A model generated the notes under the pieces. The model saw only the letters and a program-made list of their open reading frames with translations. It was not told where the DNA came from and did not search any database. From positions 1,474,195 through 1,538,194 of the forward strand of contig CP130488.1 in the NCBI GenBank assembly GCA_030522375.1: 64,000 nucleotides of DNA. Direction: 5' to 3'. A program made the position numbers and the translations under genes. The stretch's first letter is position 1. Every line of letters starts with the position of its first letter. Positions 6,955 through 15,916 of this stretch are shown here, in pieces. The DNA is from Methanosuratincola petrocarbonis (lineage in GTDB: Archaea; Thermoproteota; Methanomethylicia; Methanomethylicales; Methanomethylicaceae).

Positions 6955-8121
6955 ATGCTGCCTTATGAACTCAAGGTCTTGGAGGAGCTTGTTTCAATCA
7001 ATACTGACTCGATCAAGAAGTGCGGTTACGAAGAGTGCGCCTCCCTGATTTCCGAAAGGATGAAGGAGATCGGGCTGAAAGTCGAAGTATTCGATCCTGT
7101 TGGGCTAACTGGCGACGGGAAGAAGAGGCCTAACGTGGTAGGCACGTTGGACTTGGGTGCGGATGGCACTCTTGGGCTGCTCACACACTACGACGTCGTG
7201 CCCCCGGGCGAGGGCTGGAAAAGGGATCCCTTCAGCCTCACAGTTGAGGGGGATCGGGCATATGGGAGGGGGGCTGCCGATGACAAATCTGCTATCGCCG
7301 CGTCTCTGGGCGCCCTCTCTCGCATCGGGGAGAAGGGGAAGTACAACGTAAAGTTGATCGCGTCACCTGACGAAGAAGTCGGGGGGCGTTGGGGGATAGG
7401 CTATGTGATCAATGACCTCAATTTGAGGCTCGACTGCGGAGTGGTGGTCGATGCGATGCCGGACATGGTCTGCGTTGGGGCGAGCGGGATAGTCCAGGGG
7501 GAGGTTCTCGTGAGGGGGATCCAGGGGCACGCAGGGTACCCCCACCGGTCAGACAACCCGATCCCGAAGCTAGCCTCGCTCATAAGGGAGTTCGAGAATT
7601 TCGCCCAGTTCAGGGAGCGGAAACTCTCGAAAATAGACGCCCCTCCGGGCTCTCCGAATAAGAAGCTCTGGGGCCGCTTCTCCTTCACAATCGTAGGCGG
7701 CGGGGAAAAGGAAAACATAATCCCATCAAATGCCTGGGCAAGGTTCGACATGCGGGTATTGCCCGATGAGCCGGTGGAGGAAGCTAAGTTAGAGCTAATC
7801 GATTTCTTCAACAGAACGCGGAAAAAGCTCGGCATAGACGCTGAGCTGAGAATCATGCTGGAGGACAAGGGCTTCCTGACGCCGCCCGAGCACCCGTTTG
7901 TCGAGGTCTTCCTCAAGGCGACCGCTTCCGTCTTCGGCGCACCGCTTCCGCTGGGCGCATCCTTGGGCGGGGACGACGGCAAATTCCTGGCATCGAAGGG
8001 GATCCCCGTGGTCAGCTACGGCGCCATCGCCGAGGATTCGCATTTCCACGGTACCGACGAATTCGTGTATATCCGAGATCTCATGCACCTGAGAGACGTT
8101 CTTGTAAAGCTCATTAGTTAA
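6955..8121 (+). CDS. M20-family metallopeptidase/deacylase (ArgE/DapE/CPG2-like)
   Basis: The 388-residue protein has the M20 signature: a metal-binding His and Asp in LLTHYDVVPPGEGW (about 75-88), the bridging Asp in GRGAADDKS, the catalytic Glu pair in SPDEEVGG, a dimerisation domain in the middle (residues about 180-290) and a final metal-binding His in HFHGTDE. Members remove acyl groups from amino acids or cleave small peptides. Specificity (succinyl-diaminopimelate, acetyl-ornithine, dipeptide) cannot be told, and the neighbours give no clue. It starts 44 bases after the protease gene and may be co-transcribed with it. Confidence 0.85.
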   Translation: MLPYELKVLEELVSINTDSIKKCGYEECASLISERMKEIGLKVEVFDPVGLTGDGKKRPNVVGTLDLGADGTLGLLTHYDVVPPGEGWKRDPFSLTVEGDRAYGRGAADDKSAIAASLGALSRIGEKGKYNVKLIASPDEEVGGRWGIGYVINDLNLRLDCGVVVDAMPDMVCVGASGIVQGEVLVRGIQGHAGYPHRSDNPIPKLASLIREFENFAQFRERKLSKIDAPPGSPNKKLWGRFSFTIVGGGEKENIIPSNAWARFDMRVLPDEPVEEAKLELIDFFNRTRKKLGIDAELRIMLEDKGFLTPPEHPFVEVFLKATASVFGAPLPLGASLGGDDGKFLASKGIPVVSYGAIAEDSHFHGTDEFVYIRDLMHLRDVLVKLIS

Positions 8122-8151
8122 TCTTTTAAGGGCTCTTTACCTTTTTTCTTC

Positions 8152-9249
8152 ATGCAACCTTATCTTGTCGTCGCCACCATAAACGAATTGAAAAACTTGG
8201 AGCCGCTGAAGCGGGAACTTATGGAAACAAACACGAAGGTCGTTGTGGTGGATGAGGGGAACCAGGAGATCCGTTTGAGAAACGAACGGATACTGGCAGA
8301 TCTCGAAAGGTCGTACTACGGACCGAAGGAGCGGGAAGAGTGGTTCAAGTCAAGGTTCGGGCCAGGGTACAAGAAATACCTGGAAGTCATCCCAGAAAGG
8401 GCACATGCAGAGACCAGCTTCGGCTTCCTTGTTGCCTATGAGGAGGGCGCCGAATTCATAGTTGAGTTGGACGACGATGTGTTCATCAACGGGCTGATCC
8501 CTGGGCACCGGGATAACCTCTTCGGCGGGGATGGGAAGACTGTGCACTCAAAGGCAAGGTGGTACAACACGCTCGACTCGATTTCGCTGAATAGGGGTGG
8601 TCGCTTCTTCCCCAGAGGGCACCCGTATTCCCCGGAAACGCGCGCCGAGGAATACTCTTGGGAGAGCCTGGGAGGTAGCTGCGTCCTGAACATGGGGCAT
8701 TGGATCGGCAACCCTGACTTCGATGCCCTGACGATCCTCTATCACGGCGGGATGGACGGGAAGTGCGATGTCATGGGCGAGCGACTGCTCAATGAAAAGG
8801 TAGTGGTCGGCAGGGGGACCTACTTTGCAGTCTGCAGCATGAACACCTCGTTCGTCCCTAAGATCGTGCCTGCCTTCTACCAGCTCTACATGAATGCTAT
8901 GGGCATCGACCGCTTCGACGACATATGGTCAGGGATATTCCTGAAGCGAGTGGCTGACCACCTGGGGGACAGGGTCTGCTTGGGTAAGCCTGTAGGGACC
9001 CATCAGAAGCGCCCCCGCAGCGTCTTCAAGGACCTAAAGAGCGAGATGGATGGGATGATCCTCAACGAGTGGGTCTGGCGCTTTGTGGACGGCGAGATCT
9101 CCGGGGCTTCCTACGCCGACTCGTACCTTTCTTTGGCTGCCCTTCTTGAAAAAGGGGCTTCCACATTGAACAACGAGAACTACAGGAAATTCCTCGCCCT
9201 CCAGGTAGAGATGATGCGGCGCTGGGTCGAGGTCGTAGACTCAATCTAA
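8152..9249 (+). CDS. RGP-like glycosyltransferase / UDP-sugar mutase-like protein
   Basis: The 365-residue protein resembles the reversibly glycosylated polypeptide family of plants, some of which are UDP-arabinopyranose mutases. Visible features are the opening beta-strand VVATINELKNL, a metal-binding DDD in ELDDDVFI (about residues 105-112), an RGHPYSP motif and the GHWIGNPDFDA motif that follows it in this family. It has no membrane segment or signal peptide, so it should act in the cytoplasm on a nucleotide sugar. The neighbours are a sugar-nucleotide transferase and a sugar epimerase, which fits. The exact sugar is unknown. Confidence 0.65.
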   Translation: MQPYLVVATINELKNLEPLKRELMETNTKVVVVDEGNQEIRLRNERILADLERSYYGPKEREEWFKSRFGPGYKKYLEVIPERAHAETSFGFLVAYEEGAEFIVELDDDVFINGLIPGHRDNLFGGDGKTVHSKARWYNTLDSISLNRGGRFFPRGHPYSPETRAEEYSWESLGGSCVLNMGHWIGNPDFDALTILYHGGMDGKCDVMGERLLNEKVVVGRGTYFAVCSMNTSFVPKIVPAFYQLYMNAMGIDRFDDIWSGIFLKRVADHLGDRVCLGKPVGTHQKRPRSVFKDLKSEMDGMILNEWVWRFVDGEISGASYADSYLSLAALLEKGASTLNNENYRKFLALQVEMMRRWVEVVDSI

Positions 9250-9270
9250 AGCCGGAGACCGAAAAGAAGT

Positions 9271-9735
9271 CTAAAAGACGAACCCAAGGAAAGTGACGAA
9301 CGCATAAATTATGAGTGCTGCCTCGACCGCCCCAAAAACTATTGCAGCCAATGCCTTCCTCTTTTCAAGGCCGAATAAATGTGCCACCAGGCTCCCAGTC
9401 CAAGCGCCGCTTCCTGGAAACGGCACGGCGACGAACAGCATCACCCCAAAAAAGCCGTATCTATCGATCTTTTCCTTTGCCTTCCTCCTTAGGGACCCTA
9501 TGTACCTCAAATAAAGCGACCTGAGCCAATTCCTCTCAGAGCGAGTGATGATCAGTTGCTCTATCTTGGAGAGCGCTAGAAGGAGAAATGGCACCGGCAG
9601 TATGTTGCCCGCTATAGACAAGAGCAAGACCGTGTTCGGATCAATTCCTGCGAGAACCCCGTATGGTATGGCGCCCCTGGACTCGACGACTGGGGACATC
9701 GCCAGTATGAACGTGTAGACCTCAGGAGACAGCAT
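9271..9735 (-). CDS. COG2426-type small multidrug-export-like membrane protein
   Basis: The 154-residue protein has four or so membrane segments and the features of the small multidrug export family: an early SPVVESRGAIPYG motif (residues 14-26), a basic cytoplasmic loop in the middle, and GFFGVMLFVAVPFPGSGAWTG before the last segments. The name is historical and the transport substrate is unproven. It is transcribed against the neighbouring glycosyltransferase, and the two stops lie 21 bases apart. Confidence 0.8.
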   Translation of the reverse strand: MLSPEVYTFILAMSPVVESRGAIPYGVLAGIDPNTVLLLSIAGNILPVPFLLLALSKIEQLIITRSERNWLRSLYLRYIGSLRRKAKEKIDRYGFFGVMLFVAVPFPGSGAWTGSLVAHLFGLEKRKALAAIVFGAVEAALIIYAFVTFLGFVF

Positions 9736-9791
9736 TCGGATTGGGCTCCTTCCTCTCCTTTTTGCCGAGAGCGTCTAAAGCTTCTCAAATA

Positions 9792-9798
9792 TTTATAT
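9792..9798 (+). promoter_or_regulatory. TATA box for the sugar-nucleotide transferase
   Basis: The AT-rich stretch AAATATTTATATGG contains a good archaeal TATA core. Its centre lies 38 bases before the ATG at 9833, which predicts a short leader of about 12 bases and supports the later of two possible starts. Confidence 0.6.
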
Positions 9799-9832
9799 GG
9801 TTTGCCGCAAAGATCTCACTGGTGCTTTTTCC

Positions 9833-10579
9833 ATGAAGGGAGTCGTTCTTGCTGGAGGGTACGCGAAGCGTCTATGGCCCCTCACTCTCGACACCCCGAA
9901 GCCACTGCTGCCAATCGGCGACGGGACAATAATTGATTTTATAATTGCAAAACTGAGGGTGCTGGATCTTGAAGAGATAATAATCTCCACAAACCAGCGG
10001 TTTGAACGACATTTCAATGAGTGGTTATCGAAAAGGCATTATGAGAATGTCAGGGTCGTCCCTGAACCTTCTGAGAAGGAGGAAGAGAAGCTGGGACCTA
10101 CAAAGGCGCTTGAGCTTTTGGTGCGGGACTCTGGGGCGGACGACTACATCATAACGGCTGGGGACAATCTCTTTTCGCTCGATCTCCGGGACATGGTGGA
10201 GTTCTACAAACGGGTCAACTCGCCGGTGATAGCACTCTACGAGATCGCACGGAGGGAGGATGCCAGAAAATACGCCTGCGTGATAGTCGACGACAGCCTG
10301 CTGGTCAGGAGATTCGAGGAGAAGCCTGAAAACCCGTCCTGCTGCCTGGTCTCGACCGGGATTTACCTTCTCCCATGGCAGTGCATCTCGCGGGTCAGCG
10401 AGTACCTGAAGAGCGGGAATCCCCCCGACCCGATCGGGCGCTTCATCTGCTGGCTCTCTGAGACCGAGAGGGTCTATGGATTGAAGTTCGCCGGATACTG
10501 GTATGACATTGGCTCTTTAGAGTCCTACAACGAAGCAAAGGAGGCATTCCGCAACCTAAAGTTCGAGTCCTATTTCTAA
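9833..10579 (+). CDS. Sugar-phosphate nucleotidyltransferase (NTP transferase family)
   Basis: The 248-residue product opens with VVLAGGYAKRLWPLT and TPKPLLPIGD, the nucleotide-binding signature of glucose-1-phosphate thymidylyl-, uridylyl- and mannose-1-phosphate guanylyltransferases. A later AGDNLF supplies the metal-binding Asp, and FEEKP and the closing YWYDIGS are also family marks. The left-handed helix domain found in GlmU-like members is absent. An in-frame start at 9797 lies inside the TATA box, so 9833 was chosen. With the epimerase and the RGP-like gene it points to activated-sugar synthesis for surface glycans. Confidence 0.85.
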   Translation: MKGVVLAGGYAKRLWPLTLDTPKPLLPIGDGTIIDFIIAKLRVLDLEEIIISTNQRFERHFNEWLSKRHYENVRVVPEPSEKEEEKLGPTKALELLVRDSGADDYIITAGDNLFSLDLRDMVEFYKRVNSPVIALYEIARREDARKYACVIVDDSLLVRRFEEKPENPSCCLVSTGIYLLPWQCISRVSEYLKSGNPPDPIGRFICWLSETERVYGLKFAGYWYDIGSLESYNEAKEAFRNLKFESYF

Positions 10580-10634
10580 CTTTTTACTTTGTAAAAATTT
10601 AAAATTTGAAAAATAAAATGCGCCTTTGCCGGAA

Positions 10635-11594
10635 TCATTTTGAGGGGAGGGGACCAAGCGTCTTTCCGAAGTATTCAAGGGTCTTCCTGATCCCATCTTT
10701 TATGCCGACTTTCGCCCTCCAGCCTAGCTCGATCTCAGCCTTGCTAACGTCTGGCTCCGTAAGCTCCACGTCCCCCAGCCAAGAAGTGCCTCCCCTCGGC
10801 TTTACTTCCACGCCCTCCAATCCCAGAACATCGAACATCATCTGGGCTATCTGAAACACTGTGTACGACTCGCCCAGCCCGATGTTGTAAGCATCGCCGA
10901 CGCACCTGGACCGCTCAGGGGCTGCTATGAATGCGTCTATCGCGTCATCTATGTAGAGATAGTCCTTCTTCTGCTCCCCTGTGCCAAGTATCTCCAGCCT
11001 CTTCGGGTCCCTGAGGAGCTTCCTGTACAGGTCGAACATCAGACCTTTGTTGGTCCCGGGACCGTAGATGTTGAAGAGCCTGAGTATGACGGTTGGGACA
11101 CCGAAGAGCTCGCTGTAAAGCCTACAGTAGTCCTCCGCGGCTGCCTTTGAAGCCCCGTAGAAGGAGTGGGGCACGAGCGGCTCGCTCTCGGGCGTTGGGA
11201 TCCTCCTGGGCATGCCATAGACGACCGAAGATGAAGCGAAGACGACCTTGGTGCCACATTCCTTTGCGGCTCTGAGGACATTATGGGTACCTATGATGTT
11301 GACTTCAAGGTCCAGGGAAGGGTTCTCCGTGGACTTGGGGACGGACGACTGGGCAGCCAGGTGGTAGACGATCTCGCATCCTCTGGTCGCCTCCATGACC
11401 TTGCCGCCGTCCCTGACATCCCCCTTGACAAATGTTGCCCCCCCTGACCTGAGCAGCCTCGAAACACCTGAGATGTCTCCCGCTGACAAGTCGTCCAAAA
11501 TCCTGACGCTAGCGCCGTTTTCTATAAGCCTCTCGACAAGATGAGTTCCTATGAACCCGGCGCCCCCAGTGACAAGGACCTGCACTTCAACCAC
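10635..11594 (-). CDS. NAD-dependent sugar epimerase/dehydratase (GalE-like)
   Basis: The 319-residue protein is an extended short-chain dehydrogenase. It has the NAD-binding VTGGAGFIGTHL motif at residues 8-19, an Asp-ending second strand (ILDD), the NxxR-like ASSSVVYG and the catalytic YGASK (Tyr and Lys) near residue 145. The closest match by eye is UDP-glucose 4-epimerase, though UDP-glucuronate-type and dTDP-glucose dehydratase-type members look similar. It is convergent with the nucleotidyltransferase gene; the T-rich bases after 10579 may end that transcript. Confidence 0.83.
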   Translation of the reverse strand: MVEVQVLVTGGAGFIGTHLVERLIENGASVRILDDLSAGDISGVSRLLRSGGATFVKGDVRDGGKVMEATRGCEIVYHLAAQSSVPKSTENPSLDLEVNIIGTHNVLRAAKECGTKVVFASSSVVYGMPRRIPTPESEPLVPHSFYGASKAAAEDYCRLYSELFGVPTVILRLFNIYGPGTNKGLMFDLYRKLLRDPKRLEILGTGEQKKDYLYIDDAIDAFIAAPERSRCVGDAYNIGLGESYTVFQIAQMMFDVLGLEGVEVKPRGGTSWLGDVELTEPDVSKAEIELGWRAKVGIKDGIRKTLEYFGKTLGPLPSK

Positions 11595-11726
11595 CGCGAT
11601 AACTTCGCATCCCCAAGTTAATAACGCTCACGCGCAGGATACACACAAAAGGTTCATTTTAATTACTAACGATTCATAAAGTATTAATCTGATTGGGCAG
11701 TCTATAAGCAGAGAAGAATTGAGGCG

Positions 11727-12908
11727 TTGGCATTGAGGTACTTCACGAGCCCATACAACTTCATCGAGCCAGATGTCCGGCGCGTAAAGATATACGACAC
11801 GACCCTAAGGGACGGCGAGCAGACGCCGGGGGTCAAGTTCTCAAAGGAGCAGAAAGTCGAGATAGCGAGGAAGCTCGACGAGCTGGGCGTCCATTCGATA
11901 GAGGCCGGCTTCCCGGTGATCTCGCAGTACGACGAGGATGCAGTGAAGGCTGTCGCGAACTCAAGGCTGGGGGCGCAGGTAATCTGCCTCTGCAGATCAA
12001 AACAGAAGGACATAGATGCGGCGCTGCGGGCCGACGTGGACGGCGTCATAGTCTTCCTCTCGGTCTCCGACTTGCACCTTAAGTACAAGCTCCACACGGA
12101 TCTGCAGTCTTCAGTCAAGATGGCTTCGGATGCCATCGAGTACGCGAAGGCGCACGGTCTCTTCGTCCAGCTTTCCGCGGAGGACGCAACTAGGACTTCA
12201 CTGGAGAACCTCTTTGCCCTCTTCAAGGCTGCTGAGGAGAGGAAAGCAGACCGTCTGGGGATAGCGGACACGACGGGCTGCATCAGGCCGGAGGGGATGA
12301 AGTACCTGGTGGAGAGGGTAAGGAAGAACTTCGGCACCGAGCTCTCCGTTCACTGCCACGACGACTTCGGGTTGGCGGTCGCCAACTCCCTGGCGGCATA
12401 CGAGGCTGGGATTGATGCCATATCCGTGTCCGTGAACGGGCTGGGGGAGCGCTGCGGAAACGCGGCTCTGGAAGAGGTGGTGATGGCTTTATATGCGCTG
12501 TACGGGGTTGACCTGGGCTTCAAGACGGAAGTCATCCAGGAACTCTCGGAGATGGTGTCGAGGTTCTCGGGAGTGCCCATACCCATAAACAAGGCGATAG
12601 TCGGGTCGAACGCCTTCAGGCACGAGTCCGGGATCCACGTTGCAGCCGTGATCAAGTGCCCTTTTACCTACGAGTCCTACGAGCCACAGATCGTCGGTCA
12701 AACCAGGCGCCTGACTTTCGGGAGGCATTCGGGAACAGAGGGGGTCAGGGAGAAGCTCAAGGCATGCAACTTCGAGATCTCGGAGGAGGAGCTCACCGAA
12801 GTGATCAAGACGCTGAAGCACCTGCCTGTGGACTCCAAGCCTATAGACAACGGAGAGCTGTGCGACTTTGTGAACAGGGTTCTCCGGGAAAAGGGACTCA
12901 GGAAATGA
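11727..12908 (+). CDS. AksA-like homocitrate synthase (isopropylmalate/citramalate synthase family)
   Basis: The 393-residue protein has the acetyl-CoA condensing-enzyme signature DTTLRDGEQTPG at about residues 28-39, the metal-binding HCHDDFG (about 215), the NGLGERCGNA loop and GSNAFRHESGIH. It lacks the C-terminal regulatory domain of 500-residue LeuA proteins. RDGEQTPG is typical of AksA, citramalate and homocitrate synthases rather than LeuA. It overlaps an MtxX-like gene by 4 bases, and a homoaconitase-like pair lies 6.5 kb away, so (homo)n-citrate synthesis for coenzyme B is the favoured role. Lysine (AAA route) or isoleucine (citramalate) synthesis are alternatives. The start is a TTG; a second TTG lies six bases on. 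Confidence 0.7.
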   Translation: MALRYFTSPYNFIEPDVRRVKIYDTTLRDGEQTPGVKFSKEQKVEIARKLDELGVHSIEAGFPVISQYDEDAVKAVANSRLGAQVICLCRSKQKDIDAALRADVDGVIVFLSVSDLHLKYKLHTDLQSSVKMASDAIEYAKAHGLFVQLSAEDATRTSLENLFALFKAAEERKADRLGIADTTGCIRPEGMKYLVERVRKNFGTELSVHCHDDFGLAVANSLAAYEAGIDAISVSVNGLGERCGNAALEEVVMALYALYGVDLGFKTEVIQELSEMVSRFSGVPIPINKAIVGSNAFRHESGIHVAAVIKCPFTYESYEPQIVGQTRRLTFGRHSGTEGVREKLKACNFEISEEELTEVIKTLKHLPVDSKPIDNGELCDFVNRVLREKGLRK

Positions 12909-13738
12909 TCGGCAGCCTCCTCATACACGAAATGGCGCTGAAAAGGAGGGCAAGGGTCGCAATAGGCTGCGATTTCGCCTCGAAGACCTCCCCCCTCCTC
13001 CTCAACTCTCTCCTCTTCGCGACTAGGGAGCGATACGTTGAGCCCCTGCTGGTTGCCGATCGCCTCCCTGGGAATGATGAGGACCCGGAAGGCGTCTTCG
13101 GCAAGGAAATCCCTGCGATCATTTCCCCGTCGCCTTGGGAAGACCTCGTCCAACTACTGAAGGGAGGCGTAGTCGACTCTGCAGTCAGGGGGAACCTGAG
13201 CTCGAGGAGGGTCGTCCCGGAGCTGAGGGTTGCATTTGGTTGCAACAATCTGTGCAGGGCTTCGCTTCTCGAGGTCGACGGGAGGTTGGTGATGCTCGCC
13301 CCTGTTGGCATAGATGAGGGAGAGACTCAGGGAGACCTGCTCAATGTTGCAGCGGGGTGCAGTCGCCTGGCTTCAAGGCTGGGCATACCCCTCAGGGTGG
13401 CGGTCATCTCCGGGGGGAGGCTCGAGGACAGGGGGAGATCCTCCCGCGTCGACAGGATGCTTGATGAGTCTGAGTCGCTAGTCATTACCCTGAAATCGAA
13501 AGGGATCGAGGCGGTCAATTTCGGGGTGGAGATCGAGAGGGCGGTCGACGAGGGCTCCACTTTGATTCTCGCACCAGACGGCGTATTCGGGAATCTCATA
13601 TTCAGGTCGTTGGTGCTAGTGGGCAAGGTCCAAAGCTACGGGGCTTGTGCCACAGCGCTGCCAAAGACCTTCATAGACACCTCGAGATCTAAGACCAGCT
13701 ACCTGCTGCCACTGATCCTGGCGAGCGCCTTGGGCTAA
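12905..13738 (+). CDS. mtxX: MtxX-like protein (methanogenesis marker 4 family)
   Basis: Starting at the ATG that overlaps the upstream stop (ATGA), the protein has 277 residues. The stretch LAPVGIDEGET, followed by an ISGGRLEDRGRSS motif and VDRMLDESE, is what I recall of the MtxX/methanogenesis marker 4 family, which shares the fold of phosphate acetyl- and butyryltransferases. The family is found mainly in methanogens and its reaction is not known to me. Its overlap with the AksA-like gene suggests co-translation and a possible link to coenzyme B synthesis. I cannot run a profile search, so the family call rests on motif recognition. Confidence 0.6.
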   Translation: MIGSLLIHEMALKRRARVAIGCDFASKTSPLLLNSLLFATRERYVEPLLVADRLPGNDEDPEGVFGKEIPAIISPSPWEDLVQLLKGGVVDSAVRGNLSSRRVVPELRVAFGCNNLCRASLLEVDGRLVMLAPVGIDEGETQGDLLNVAAGCSRLASRLGIPLRVAVISGGRLEDRGRSSRVDRMLDESESLVITLKSKGIEAVNFGVEIERAVDEGSTLILAPDGVFGNLIFRSLVLVGKVQSYGACATALPKTFIDTSRSKTSYLLPLILASALG

Positions 13739-13784
13739 AAACAAAAACAAAAACAAAAACAAAAACAAAAACAAAAACAAAAAA
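13737..13784. repeat. Hexanucleotide microsatellite (AAAAAC)n
   Basis: Seven exact AAAAAC units followed by six A fill 48 bases of the 63-base gap between two convergent genes, mtxX and the glutamate synthase subunit. On the minus strand it is a run of T5-G units, which could serve as a T-rich terminator for the minus-strand direction and is prone to slippage. Confidence 0.9.
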
Positions 13785-13801
13785 GTGAGATCAGGAGCCA
13801 T

Positions 13802-15916
13802 TCACGCCCCTACCAGCTTCACCCCGGTGATCGCAGCAGCATCTGCAGTGATCGCCCTGAGGTCGTCCTTCTCCAGGCTCCTGACCGAGGTCTTGCCTGA
13901 GAGCTGGGTGAACATCTTGAGCTCCTCTATTATTGCCCTGAGATAGTTCTCAACCCTCGCTGCCATCTCCTCGACCTTGAGGCGCTTCCTGAGCACTGGA
14001 TCCTGTGTCGTGATCCCCCTCGGGCACCTCCCTGTTGAGCACAGCCCGCAGGTCCTGCAGCCCATGGCTATCAGCACCCCTGTCGAGATTGCGACTGCGT
14101 CCGCCCCCAAGGCAAGAGCCTTAGCTATGTCAGCCCCATTCCTTATCCCTCCGGAGATCACCAGGCTGACCTTGTCCTTAACCCCGAGCTCTCTGAGGCT
14201 CCTTTCAGCCTCTACGAGCGCAGGCAGAGTGGGCAAGCCGGCGTGCTCGATCACGATGTCCGGGGCAGCCCCGGTGCCGCCCTGTTTCCCGTCGATTACA
14301 ATGACGTCCGCTCCCGCCTTGGCCGCTATCTTCACGTCATCTCCGACCCTCCCTGCGGAATACTTCACGATTATTGGGACTTTCCAGTCCGTGATCTCCC
14401 TGAGCTGCTCGATCTTCATCTTCAGGTCCTCCGGGCCCACTATGTCCAGGTGTCTGGCAGGGCTGATCGCATCCGATCCTGGAGGCAAGCCCCTGACCTT
14501 GGCGACCTCTTCTGTTACCTTCTCGCCCATGAGCAGCCCTCCTTGCCCCCCTTTTGCACCCTGCCCGATCTTTATCTCAACCGCATCAGCAGAGCGAAGA
14601 TACTCTGCAGAGACCCCAAACCTCCCCGACGCATACTGCGCAATGAGAATGGAAGCGGCTTCCCTCTCCTCCGGAAGCATGCCCCCTTCCCCGGTGTTTG
14701 TGGGGATCCCTACCCTTGAGGTTGCCCTGGCAACTGCGAGTTTAGCTTCCTTGCTCATAGCGCCGAAAGACATCGCGCCCACCAGGATCGGCGCAGCCGC
14801 TCTCAGCGGTCTCTCAGCCCTTCCCTTGCCTAGCACTACCTCGGTCTCACACGGCTCCCTGTAATGGTCGATTGGCGGTCTGGAATTCTGGGCGCACAGG
14901 AACACCAGATCGTCGAAGTGGGGAAACCTCTTCCATGCCCCCATACCTCTCACCGGCGCCCTCCCTATTGCTGCCTTGATCTGGATCTCGTCGATTTCCC
15001 GCCTTGTCCAGGTCGATTTCCCTGTTTCCTGGACCGGGAAGACCCTCACTGCCCTCTGCCTGCAGTACTCGACGCAGGTCTCACACCCGACGCACTCAAA
15101 ATCGTTTATGGGGGCCATGTATCCTTGCTTGACCTCCTTGAACACCTGTTGAGGGCAAACTCGCGCGCAAACGCCGCATACCTCGCACACGCCATGGTCA
15201 ATCTCCACCCTGTACCTGTTCCTCTCCCTCCTGACGCCCCAGATGCTCCCCTCGGACCTCCGGAAGTACCTCGGGTTTTCTGGTACAATCTTCCTAATTC
15301 TGGGGGCTGAAAGGCCATAGCCCCTTAGAACGCTTTCGACGTGCTCGATCTCCGCGTCACTCACGTCTTCAACCTTGGCGTTCTTCCCCAGCGCCGGTTC
15401 CGGTCCGGAGAAAAATATCTTCCCGCCCACCATCGATTCCCCTGCATTGTCGCCGAGCTTACCCAATACTACGATCTCTCCGCCCATCATGTAAAGCCCA
15501 GTCATTATCCCCGAGTCGCCCCCAACAGCCACCAGCCCATTTTTCATCAGTGCGCCGACCCTGTCACCGCAATCCCCCTTCACAACCAATTTTCCGCCGT
15601 ATAGACCCTGGCCGGTCCCGTTGCCGGAGTGCCCCTCGACTACTATCTCGCCAGCGGTCATGTTGTCCCCTAGGAACCAGCCTGCATTGCCCCTGACCCT
15701 TATTTCCGGTCCGTCGATCATCGTCCCAGCAAAGTAGCCGACTGAACCTTCGATCTCTACTGCGCACCTCCTGCCGAGCCCAGCTGCAATGTGGTGCATC
15801 CCCTTCGGGCTCTCTATCATGATGCGTTCTCCATCAGCTGCCTCTTTCAGAGCCAGGTTGAGCTCCCTTATGCTCATCCTGCTTGCATCAATTACCTTCA
15901 GACTGTCTTCCAGCAA
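13802..15916 (-). CDS. Glutamate synthase, GXGXG + ferredoxin + FMN synthase domains
   Basis: The 704-residue protein joins three parts. The N-terminal GXGXG beta-helix domain (about 1-200) has repeated Gly motifs such as GNAGWFLGDNMTAGEIVVEG. A ferredoxin-like insert with eight cysteines in two clusters (CEVCGVCARVC and CVGCETCVEYC, about 245-290) could bind two [4Fe-4S]. The FMN-binding synthase domain (about 320-700) has GAMSFGAMSKEAK, GGKGG-like QGAKGGQGG and the late MGCRTCGLCSTGRCP cysteines. It makes glutamate from 2-oxoglutarate using ammonia from the glutaminase subunit encoded just upstream, whose gene overlaps by 19 bases. In many archaea the three parts are separate proteins; here two are fused. 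Confidence 0.88.
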   Translation of the reverse strand: MLEDSLKVIDASRMSIRELNLALKEAADGERIMIESPKGMHHIAAGLGRRCAVEIEGSVGYFAGTMIDGPEIRVRGNAGWFLGDNMTAGEIVVEGHSGNGTGQGLYGGKLVVKGDCGDRVGALMKNGLVAVGGDSGIMTGLYMMGGEIVVLGKLGDNAGESMVGGKIFFSGPEPALGKNAKVEDVSDAEIEHVESVLRGYGLSAPRIRKIVPENPRYFRRSEGSIWGVRRERNRYRVEIDHGVCEVCGVCARVCPQQVFKEVKQGYMAPINDFECVGCETCVEYCRQRAVRVFPVQETGKSTWTRREIDEIQIKAAIGRAPVRGMGAWKRFPHFDDLVFLCAQNSRPPIDHYREPCETEVVLGKGRAERPLRAAAPILVGAMSFGAMSKEAKLAVARATSRVGIPTNTGEGGMLPEEREAASILIAQYASGRFGVSAEYLRSADAVEIKIGQGAKGGQGGLLMGEKVTEEVAKVRGLPPGSDAISPARHLDIVGPEDLKMKIEQLREITDWKVPIIVKYSAGRVGDDVKIAAKAGADVIVIDGKQGGTGAAPDIVIEHAGLPTLPALVEAERSLRELGVKDKVSLVISGGIRNGADIAKALALGADAVAISTGVLIAMGCRTCGLCSTGRCPRGITTQDPVLRKRLKVEEMAARVENYLRAIIEELKMFTQLSGKTSVRSLEKDDLRAITADAAAITGVKLVGA

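Noticed and set aside
13977..14864. A 295-codon plus-strand frame over the glutamate synthase gene
   Set aside because: It is opposite a conserved FMN-binding domain and is low-complexity in Ser, Ala and Pro.
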